Shown piece by piece: positions 14,627-21,477 of a stretch of DNA of 27,120 nt. Each line of letters opens with the position of its first letter. The stretch's first letter is position 1. The notes under the pieces were generated by a model. That model saw nothing but the letters and a program-made list of their open reading frames with translations, ran no database searches and had not been told where the DNA came from. Origin of the DNA: DASZIT01 sp035948855 (GTDB lineage: Bacteria > Actinomycetota > Acidimicrobiia > Acidimicrobiales > RAAP-2); NCBI GenBank assembly GCA_035948855.1, contig DASZIT010000036.1, positions 1 to 27,120 on the forward strand, written 5' to 3'. Made by a program: the position numbers and the translations under genes.

Positions 14627-16350
14627 GCACAATCCCGCCGAGCCAGCTTCCGCCCTCGCCGGTGCCCTCGGTCGACGTCGCCGATCCCCCACCCTGGCGG
14701 TCGGCCCGGCTGCGCTTCGTGCACCATCGCGAGGACCGGGTGGTTCCGGGTCCGGGACGGGTGGCGTTACCAGCGGTGCTGGCCGGTGTCGGGTTGGCTC
14801 TCTCCCTCCCCCCGTGGGGGTTCTGGATCCTGGCCTTTCCTTCCGCCGGTCTGCTCTGGTGGCGCCTCGGTGGTCTCCGCCCCCGCACCCGGTTGTGGGC
14901 CGGGTGGCTATCCGGTCTCGGGTGCTTCATACCCGGGTTGGCCTGGGCCCGGGCGTTCACCTGGCCCGGCGCCATCGTCCTCATAGCCGTCGAGGCGTTG
15001 TTCCCGGCGGTGGCCTGCCTGGTGGTCCCCGCCCGACCGGTGCTGGCCCGAGCCCTGGCCTTTCCCGCCGCACTCACCCTGGCCGAGGCCCTGCGACAGA
15101 CCTGGCCGTTCGGGGGGTTGCCGATCGGGGGGGTGTTCCTGGGCCAAGCCGACGGGCCGGTCCTGGCGCTGGCCCGGCTGGGCGGACCGTTGGCCTTGAC
15201 CGGTGGGGTCTTCCTCGGCGGCGTGGCGGTGGCCGCCATCATCGAGGCCGTCCTGGCTTCCTCGCGTGACCGGCGACGGGCCCGCACCTTCGCCCGCACC
15301 GGATTGGCCGAGTCCGCCACGATCAGCGACACCATCGCCGGCCACGGTCGTTTGGCCCTAGCCGGCGTCGCGGCGGCCATCGTCCTGATCGGCGCGACAA
15401 TCATCGCCACCAATGCGCCGGACGGCGGGTCCTCCCTGGGCACGGTGACCGCCGCCGCCGTCCAGGGAGGCGGAGTGCGCGGCTTTCGGAAGTCGCAGAT
15501 TGATCCCGCCGTCGTGCTGGCCGCCCAACAGGCAGCCACCCGGCGGATGCAGCAGCTCGATGGGGGCCGGGCCCCGCAGCTGGTGCTCTGGCCCGAAGAC
15601 GTGGTGTCGCTGGATACCAACCTCGACGGGACCGCCGAAGCCGGCAGCCTCTCGGCGCTGGCCAGGAGCCTGCACACCACCCTGGTGGTCGGCATCACCG
15701 AATCGGTGTCGGCCACCACCTTTCGCAACGAGATGGTGGCCTGGGGGCCGGACGGCAGCCTGGTCGACCGTTTCGAGAAGGTCCATCGGGTGCCGTTCGG
15801 GGAGTACGTGCCCCTTCGGGGATTTTTCGCCCATTTCGCCGACCTGTCGTCGGTGCCCCTCGATGCCATCCCCGGCACCGGATCGGGCCTGATGTCCACC
15901 CCGGCCGCCCCGCTCGGCGCCTTGATCTCCTTCGAGGTGTTCTACGCCGACCGGGGTCGACCGTCGGTGCGCAGTGGGGCCCAGCTCCTGATCGTGCCCA
16001 CCAACACCTCTTCCTACGCCAGCTCCCAGGTTCCCACCCAAGAGATCGCCGCCGCCGAGATCCAAGCCACCGAACAGGGCCGGGACCTGTTGCAGGCGGC
16101 TCCCACCGGATTCAGCGCCGTCGTCACCAACCGGGGACGACTCGTGACCCGAACCTCACTCGGCACCCAGCAGATCGTGTTCGCCGACCTGTCCCGCCGG
16201 TCGGGATGGACCGTCTACGTGCGCTACGGCGACTGGCCACCCCTGGTGTTGGCCGGCGTCGCGCTGTTGGCCGGATGGTTCATCGCTGGACGGAGGCCGT
16301 CGGCAAGTGGATCGGATTCGGACACGGACTCGGATACCGACCGAAGCTGA
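14623..16350 (+). CDS. lnt: Apolipoprotein N-acyltransferase-like protein with Ser replacing the catalytic Cys
   Basis: Lnt normally transfers an acyl chain from phospholipid to the N-terminal cysteine of lipoproteins at the outer face of the inner membrane. The 575-residue protein has an N-terminal multi-span region (about residues 45-265) and a nitrilase-type domain (about 275-535), then one membrane span and an Asp/Ser/Thr tail. The triad's glutamate ('LWPEDV', E325) and lysine ('EKVHRVPFGEYVP', K386) are present. The expected 'ICYE' or 'ICFE' motif reads 'ISFEVF', with serine 436 (TCC, 15928-15930) in place of the nucleophile. The enzyme may be inactive, use serine, or do something else. 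The ATG overlaps the hemY stop; the longer open frame from 13513 is only an antisense-like shadow through hemY. Confidence 0.88.
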   Translation: MSTIPPSQLPPSPVPSVDVADPPPWRSARLRFVHHREDRVVPGPGRVALPAVLAGVGLALSLPPWGFWILAFPSAGLLWWRLGGLRPRTRLWAGWLSGLGCFIPGLAWARAFTWPGAIVLIAVEALFPAVACLVVPARPVLARALAFPAALTLAEALRQTWPFGGLPIGGVFLGQADGPVLALARLGGPLALTGGVFLGGVAVAAIIEAVLASSRDRRRARTFARTGLAESATISDTIAGHGRLALAGVAAAIVLIGATIIATNAPDGGSSLGTVTAAAVQGGGVRGFRKSQIDPAVVLAAQQAATRRMQQLDGGRAPQLVLWPEDVVSLDTNLDGTAEAGSLSALARSLHTTLVVGITESVSATTFRNEMVAWGPDGSLVDRFEKVHRVPFGEYVPLRGFFAHFADLSSVPLDAIPGTGSGLMSTPAAPLGALISFEVFYADRGRPSVRSGAQLLIVPTNTSSYASSQVPTQEIAAAEIQATEQGRDLLQAAPTGFSAVVTNRGRLVTRTSLGTQQIVFADLSRRSGWTVYVRYGDWPPLVLAGVALLAGWFIAGRRPSASGSDSDTDSDTDRS

Positions 16351-16400
16351 CACGGGGACGGCCGAACTGGTCGGGCCGATCGTGATCGCGAGCGGTCTGG

Positions 16401-16982
16401 CTATTCGTAGTACCCGGAGTGGATGTAGACGCAGGGGATCCCTTCGGCATGGAACATGGCGAAGTTGTTGGGGTCGTCCTCGAAGGCCAGGCGAAGATCA
16501 AATCCGAACGATCGCAGTTGCTCCACCTCGTCGCGCTTGAATCGGGTCACCTGGGCATAGTCCCCCCGGGCCCGCATCACCAACAGGTCCCATCGCAAGC
16601 CGTAGCGCTCGAGCCAGGCCAAGGTCTGGGGTTGGACCCTGGACGGCCGTCCGGTGAGGAGGATCACCTGCAACCGGGAGTCGAGAAGATCCATCAGCCG
16701 GGCCAGCTCTTCGATCACCGGGTCGTCCCCACAGGCGGCGAAGAAGCTGTCCCAATCTCGACGGCCGTGCTCCAGAAAGTGCTGGCGTCCGACGGCGTCG
16801 GACAGCACCCCGTCCACGTCGAACACCACCGCTTCCCCGGGCTCCTGCACCGGTCCCTGCCGCCATGCCCAATTGTCGGGGCCGACACCCCTGCTCACCC
16901 GGCCCGGCGGCAACCAGGAATTGCGGCCACCGTCGTGAAAGGTGCCCTGGTCACGCCGTTCTCCCCTGCCTTCGAGCGTCAA
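16401..16982 (-). CDS. HAD-superfamily phosphatase, polynucleotide kinase 3'-phosphatase-like
   Basis: The HAD domain shows motif I 'VVFDVDGVLSD' with nucleophile Asp and acid/base Asp, motif II 'ILLTGRP', a motif III lysine in 'RFKRDEV', and motif IV 'LAFEDDPNN'. The order and spacing, including 'WLERYGLRWDLLVMRARGDY' between motifs II and III, resemble the phosphatase half of phage T4-type polynucleotide kinase, but there is no kinase domain. A role in end repair or in nucleotide dephosphorylation is possible and unproven. The farthest in-frame start is a TTG at 16982; a GTG at 16898 gives a shorter, 165-residue protein that still holds the whole domain and may be the true start. It lies convergent to lnt (50-bp gap) and divergent from the fusion gene. 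Confidence 0.8.
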   Translation of the reverse strand: MTLEGRGERRDQGTFHDGGRNSWLPPGRVSRGVGPDNWAWRQGPVQEPGEAVVFDVDGVLSDAVGRQHFLEHGRRDWDSFFAACGDDPVIEELARLMDLLDSRLQVILLTGRPSRVQPQTLAWLERYGLRWDLLVMRARGDYAQVTRFKRDEVEQLRSFGFDLRLAFEDDPNNFAMFHAEGIPCVYIHSGYYE

Positions 16983-17027
16983 ATCGGTCCTGGCCCATTG
17001 CGAATGAGCCTAACCCCCGCGGGACTC

Positions 17028-17033
17028 TACGAT
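17028..17033 (+). promoter_or_regulatory. Weak -10-like element before the fusion gene
   Basis: TACGAT fits TANNNT and lies ten bases before the GTG at 17044, which would give a leader of only a few bases. No -35 box at proper spacing was found, and no Shine-Dalgarno-like sequence other than a GGGG run at 17035-17038. Confidence 0.28.
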
Positions 17034-17043
17034 TGGGGCCAGC

Positions 17044-20000
17044 GTGACGACGTCTACCCCACCAGCGAACGGCAACCAGCCGGTCCCACAAAAGAACGGC
17101 AGCCAGCCGGTCAACGATCAGATACCGCCGGCCGGCAACCGAAGCGGGACCACTCCCCTCGGAGTCGAGCCGGGCGTCCCGGTGATCGACGTCCCCATCG
17201 GGCGGCGGGTGATGGTGGTGAGCGACCTGCTGCTCACCCCGGAGGCGACCCCGTCGTCGACGGCCCTCACCATCGAGCTGGCCCGGGCCTTGGATGCCTG
17301 GGAAGGCCCGGGGATACTGATCGTCGCCGGCAACCTCTTCGACCTCGTCGACACCGTTTCTCCGGCCACCGACGCCGAGCGGTGTATGGCCGCCCATCCC
17401 CGGCTCCGGGATTCGTTCCGGGCGTTTCTGCAAGAGCCGGAGCGACGGATCATCCGACAGGTCGGCACCCACGAACCGGGATTTGCCACCGACCCCGATG
17501 TGGCGGTGGCACTGACGGCTCTTGGCGTCGAGCCGTTCGCCGAGGTCGATCTCCATCTCCACACCGCCACCGGGCTCCGGGTGGTCCGGATCGAGCCCGG
17601 CGACCACGCCGATAACCCCGACGACACGGTCTGCGAGACCCGGCTCTGTCCGGGCGCCGACGCCAAGCCGGGAACCGTCGGCGGGCCGTTGGCCGGCAAG
17701 CGTTGGCGACATCTCGCCGAGCAGGCCAAGGGCGATGCGTCCTGGCTCGACGGGCTGCATCGCCTCAGCGATCCGTCGGCGCTGACCCGATTCGTGACAT
17801 CCCGAACCCTCTACCGACGTCTCGGGCGCTACGCCTGGTGGATCCTGGTGCCATTCGTGGCCGTCGGCTTGCTGCGGTTGGCGGTGAGCCCCTGGATGCT
17901 CCAACACATCGGCTCGGGCGTTCCCGGAAGGGCCCTGCGGTCGGCCCGCCATGCCGATTGGGGCGATCAAGCCGAGGTGGCCGCCCTCTTCGCGGTGGTG
18001 GTGCTGATCGTGCTCATCGTGGTCCTCGGGCTGTTGAGCCGCCGAATGTGGTCGATACTCGGCGGTGGCGCCCTGAGGTCGGTGACCTCGGAGGCGGTGG
18101 CCAACGACACGGCCCGGGAGAACGGTCGCCGGCTGGTCGGTCTCGGCTATGCCGGCCTGATCACCGGTGCCACCTTCCAATCCGAGCTCACCAATCTCGG
18201 CGTCGGGTTCTACGCCAACGTGGGGGCGACCGCCGAAGTCGTCGAGGAGCATCCAGGAAGGCTGGGGCTGCCGCCGATCTTCCTCCACCGACAACGACTC
18301 AGCTGGATCGAACTGGAGACCGGCGCCGATCTCCACGTCCGCCTGCTGTTGGCCGAGACCGATCTCCGGTCCCCCAGCTTCCTCGAGCGGACGCTCAGCA
18401 CCGAGCATGCCGTCCGTGGCCTCCACCCGACGGTGGTGGCGTCCTACCCGAAGGGCGACTCGTGGCCCCCCGCCCCCAACCTCCGCCAGGCCCACCGCCG
18501 CACCCGGAGAGTCCGGCGTATCGCCTCCTTCGCCATCCTGTTTGCCGGCTTGGTGGACGTCCTCGACGCCATCACACCCCCGCTACGTGGCCGGCTGCAC
18601 GTGTTGCTCGAGTTCCTCCCTCTCCGGGCCACCGTCGCCGCCGGAACCCTGGTTGCCCTGGCCGGCCTGGCTCTCATCGCTCTGGGCCGCGGCATTCTGC
18701 GGGGACAGAGACTCGCCTGGCGGGTGGCATTGGTGCTCCTCAGCGTGACCTTGGTCCTCCACCTCCTGGCCGGCGGCGACATCGAGGAGTCCCTGCTGGC
18801 CCTGATCGTGCTGGTGGTGCTGGTGGTCAATCGTCACCAATTCCAGGCCGGCTCCGACTGGCCGTCGCTGCGGTCGGCCATCGTGGCCTTGGTGTTCGGG
18901 GTCGTCGGGATCTGTGCGTTGGCGGCAGTCTCCATCGAGCTCTTCGCCCACGTCGGGACCCACCGTCAGCATTTCTCCATCCCTTGGTGGAAGGCCGTCT
19001 GGGCGGCCGCCGAGCGCATGGTCGGTATCCAGACCGTCGACCTACCGGTTCGGCTCGAGCGGGTCTTGAACCCTGCCCTGCTGGTGTTGGGGATCGCGCT
19101 GGCCGGTGCGGTCCTGTTCATGTTGTCCCGCCCGGTGGTGGACCGCCGGTTGACCAGCGGGCGGGCCGCCGAGTTCCGGGCCCGGGACATCGTGCGCCGG
19201 CACGGATCGTCAACCCTCGACTACTTTGCCCTCCGCACCGACAAGCAATGGTTCTTTCATCGCGACAGCCTGGTCGCCTACGCCATCTACGGCGGCATCT
19301 GTCTCATCTCCCCCGATCCGATCGGGCCGGCCAACGAACGGGAGCTGGTGTGGATGGCGTTCCGGCGATTCGCCGACAGTCACGGCTGGGTTCCGGCGGT
19401 CATGGGCGCCGGCGAGGAATGGCTGCCCATGTACCGCGACTCGGGCATGCACCACGTGTACCTCGGCGACGAAGCCGTCGTGGATATTCCGAGCTTCTCG
19501 TTGGCCGGCGGCGACAAGAAGGGCCTGCGCCAGGCCCACAACCGGATCAAGAAGAAGGGCTACACGGTTTCCTTCCATGATCCGGCCCACCTATCCCAGG
19601 ACCTGTCCAAGGAATTGATCGCGCTGATGAGTCTCAGCCGACAGGGTGAGCACGAACGTGGATTCTCGATGATGCTTGGGCGGGTGTTCGATCCCCGGGA
19701 CACCGGGATGTTGCTGACCGTGGTCCGGACCCCTGACGGCCGGGCGGCGGCCATGTGCCAGTTCGTGCCGGCCACCGGGATCAACGGCTACTCCCTCGAC
19801 CTCATGCGACGGGACCCCGGCGACCACCCCAACGGGCTCCTCGACTTTGCCCTCTGTTCCACCATCGAGTACCTGCAGGTCGGCAACTACGGCGGGCTCA
19901 GTCTCAACTTCGCCACCCTGCGGTCCACCCTGGCCGGGGAGAAGGGCGACGGAGCCATGCAACGGGCTGAGCGGTGGTTCCTCAAGCGCCTGTCGAGCTT

Positions 20001-20298
20001 TGCCCAAATCGAATCGCTCTGGCTGTTCAACGCCAAGTACGACCCCGAGTGGCTACCGCGGTATGTGGTGTTCGACACCGCTGAGCACCTGGTGCCGGTG
20101 GTGATGGCCATCCTCCGGGCCGAATCGGTCTGGGAGATCCCGGTCCTCGGTCGGCTGCTGGCGGCCGGGGCCGAGAAACGGATGCAGGCGGCCCAACAGG
20201 AGACCCAGGAATTCATCGCCGCCTCCTTCGGCGACCTCGACGGCGTGCCGACCGAAGTGGTCGAAGAGGCGGGCACCTCGGTGCCGACCGGGCGGTAA
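17044..20298 (+). CDS. Fusion membrane protein: degenerate metallophosphoesterase-like domain plus MprF/DUF2156 lipid aminoacyltransferase-like domain
   Basis: The 1084-residue protein has four parts. Residues 1-45 are a disordered Asn/Pro/Gln-rich start. Residues about 50-245 look like an LpxH-type metallophosphoesterase with altered motifs: 'VVSDLLL' where DxH is expected, 'VAGNLFD' where GDxxD is expected, and 'VGTHEPGF' where GNHD is expected. Two spans (about 265-283 and 313-331) flank a soluble stretch, followed by roughly six more spans between 491 and 700. Residues about 704-1050 form a DUF2156/MprF C-terminal domain, with 'LDYFALRTDKQWFFHRD', 'YAIYGGICLISPDPIGP', 'GDKKGLRQAHNRIKKKGY' and 'NGYSLDLMRR'. 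That domain in MprF and LysX moves an aminoacyl group from tRNA to phosphatidylglycerol. No lysyl-tRNA synthetase part is attached. The substrate is not known. Confidence 0.83.
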   Translation: MTTSTPPANGNQPVPQKNGSQPVNDQIPPAGNRSGTTPLGVEPGVPVIDVPIGRRVMVVSDLLLTPEATPSSTALTIELARALDAWEGPGILIVAGNLFDLVDTVSPATDAERCMAAHPRLRDSFRAFLQEPERRIIRQVGTHEPGFATDPDVAVALTALGVEPFAEVDLHLHTATGLRVVRIEPGDHADNPDDTVCETRLCPGADAKPGTVGGPLAGKRWRHLAEQAKGDASWLDGLHRLSDPSALTRFVTSRTLYRRLGRYAWWILVPFVAVGLLRLAVSPWMLQHIGSGVPGRALRSARHADWGDQAEVAALFAVVVLIVLIVVLGLLSRRMWSILGGGALRSVTSEAVANDTARENGRRLVGLGYAGLITGATFQSELTNLGVGFYANVGATAEVVEEHPGRLGLPPIFLHRQRLSWIELETGADLHVRLLLAETDLRSPSFLERTLSTEHAVRGLHPTVVASYPKGDSWPPAPNLRQAHRRTRRVRRIASFAILFAGLVDVLDAITPPLRGRLHVLLEFLPLRATVAAGTLVALAGLALIALGRGILRGQRLAWRVALVLLSVTLVLHLLAGGDIEESLLALIVLVVLVVNRHQFQAGSDWPSLRSAIVALVFGVVGICALAAVSIELFAHVGTHRQHFSIPWWKAVWAAAERMVGIQTVDLPVRLERVLNPALLVLGIALAGAVLFMLSRPVVDRRLTSGRAAEFRARDIVRRHGSSTLDYFALRTDKQWFFHRDSLVAYAIYGGICLISPDPIGPANERELVWMAFRRFADSHGWVPAVMGAGEEWLPMYRDSGMHHVYLGDEAVVDIPSFSLAGGDKKGLRQAHNRIKKKGYTVSFHDPAHLSQDLSKELIALMSLSRQGEHERGFSMMLGRVFDPRDTGMLLTVVRTPDGRAAAMCQFVPATGINGYSLDLMRRDPGDHPNGLLDFALCSTIEYLQVGNYGGLSLNFATLRSTLAGEKGDGAMQRAERWFLKRLSSFAQIESLWLFNAKYDPEWLPRYVVFDTAEHLVPVVMAILRAESVWEIPVLGRLLAAGAEKRMQAAQQETQEFIAASFGDLDGVPTEVVEEAGTSVPTGR

Positions 20299-20321
20299 CC
20301 GCGGGGTTCCCTAGGAGACGG

Positions 20322-21215
20322 TCAGCCGAGGCCCAGCGGCGGAGGCAGGCCGATCGGATTGGGGAACGGGATGACCCCCGAGCTCAGGAGTGCCTCCACG
20401 GCCGAACCCAGCCGGTCGTTGAGCAGCTGGACATCGGCTGGGTCGAGGATCCGGTAAGGAGGGGCGGCCAGACGGTCGGTGCCTTCCTCGATCGTCCGGT
20501 GCAGGTCGCGGCCGGCCGGCGTGATCCCGCCCCCGCCGAGCAGGCCCCGGGCGATCAACCGATCGGAGGCCGACGCCCAGTCGTCTTCGGACCAACCCCG
20601 GTTCTGACGGAGTACCTCGGGGTCGACGCCTTCGGAGGCGGCGAACAGCACCAAGGCTTCACACCCATCGAGCCCACTGGTGGTGAGCATGGCAACGTGT
20701 CCGTCCCCGCGGTGCTCCCGCAACGACGTGCATGCCTGCCACAGCGCCTCCACCGGATCGACGGGGCGACCCAACCGCCGATTGGCGCTGAACAGGGCCC
20801 GGCCCGAGCCGTCAGCTTCGGCGACCACCCGATCGAGGATCGGGCCCGTGGCCGCCGCCACCTCCTCGATGGATGGGATGCGGACCTTCAAGGCCTCGGC
20901 CGCCGCCGCCCTCCGCATCCTGAGGACGTCGGCCGGCTCGACCAATGACCAGGCGTCGGGGATCGATCGGGCCACCATCGCCGCATGGAAGTTAAAGAAG
21001 ATCGCCTCGACGACTGCCGGCCCCACCGCCCCGAGTGGTGCCGACCGACCGGCGAAATAGCCCATCCAAAAGCTCGGCAGGCCGGCGGCTTTGGCCGCTT
21101 CCCGGCATTCCGGCGCGAAGTAGGTGACGGCATGGAGCGGCTCGATGCGCTGCCAAATGGCCCGGGCATCGATGTCCACAGCCGCTCCCGATGGGTCGTC
21201 ACCGGACCGTCTCAT
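20322..21215 (-). CDS. SCO6745-family protein (actinobacterial, function unknown)
   Basis: The 297-residue soluble protein matches the actinobacterial SCO6745 family by its conserved N-terminal block: 'VTYFAPECREAAKAAGL', then 'YFAGRSAPLGAVGPAVVEAI', 'FFNFHAAMV' and a Pro-Asp-Ala-Trp. The middle third is helical and Ala/Glu-rich. The C-terminal third contains a possible winged-helix segment ('WSEDDWASASDRLIARGLL', then 'TPAGRDLHRTIEEGTDRLA'), which looks like a MarR-type fold that the family is sometimes described as having. No catalytic residues can be named. The ATG at 21215 is used; a GTG at 21179 with GGGAG upstream is a plausible alternative. The gene ends convergently 23 bp from the fusion gene and lies divergent to the MMPL gene. 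Confidence 0.78.
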   Translation of the reverse strand: MRRSGDDPSGAAVDIDARAIWQRIEPLHAVTYFAPECREAAKAAGLPSFWMGYFAGRSAPLGAVGPAVVEAIFFNFHAAMVARSIPDAWSLVEPADVLRMRRAAAAEALKVRIPSIEEVAAATGPILDRVVAEADGSGRALFSANRRLGRPVDPVEALWQACTSLREHRGDGHVAMLTTSGLDGCEALVLFAASEGVDPEVLRQNRGWSEDDWASASDRLIARGLLGGGGITPAGRDLHRTIEEGTDRLAAPPYRILDPADVQLLNDRLGSAVEALLSSGVIPFPNPIGLPPPLGLG

Positions 21216-21318
21216 GGTCGGGTTGCCAGAGATTCCACGGTGGCGACATAGGTATCAGTTTCCAGGGCTTCCTCGAGTCCCGGTCGCCACTCCACCACAT
21301 CGTCCGGTGACACCATCT
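21214..21318 (-). CDS. Possible 34-residue leader ORF upstream of the SCO6745-family gene
   Basis: On the minus strand an ATG near 21318 opens a 34-codon frame that ends in 'VESLATRP' and whose TGA overlaps the ATG of the SCO6745-family gene by four bases, the coupling seen elsewhere in this window. A TACAGT hexamer lies four bases before its ATG. Third-position GC (about 20 of 34) is lower than in the neighbouring genes, and no strong ribosome binding site is visible, so this may be chance. Confidence 0.2.
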
Positions 21319-21422
21319 CACTGTACTTTCCGCCCGCCGAGGAACCCGTGGTGCACTCGACATCATCCGTCGATCCCAGGCCCGATTGTTGCTGGTCACA
21401 GGTTCGCCCACCATCCGGCCAG

Positions 21423-21470
21423 TAGGATTCGCGCTGCGCCGAATGGGGCCGGACGTGGTGAGGTGGGGGG
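21423..21470 (+). promoter_or_regulatory. Putative -10 and ribosome binding site for the MMPL gene
   Basis: TAGGAT at 21423-21428 fits the -10 consensus. A purine-rich GGTGGGGGG at 21462-21470 lies seven bases before the ATG at 21478. This supports the 735-residue start over the upstream extension of the open frame to 21124, which would run through the divergent intergenic region. Confidence 0.4.
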
Positions 21471-21477
21471 ACAGCCG

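Noticed and set aside
14229..15899. 556-codon open frame on the minus strand opposite hemY and lnt
   Set aside because: The translation is compositionally biased with no recognisable domain; the plus strand has coupled, conserved genes.
16351..16400. CGGCC/GGCCG hairpin between the convergent lnt and HAD genes as a terminator
   Set aside because: The stem is only 5 bp with a 10-base loop and no T-run, no better than expected by chance in this base composition.
16951..18495. 514-codon open frame on the minus strand opposite the fusion gene
   Set aside because: It is a shadow frame. The plus strand encodes membrane segments and family motifs throughout, and the frame would collide with the HAD gene start.
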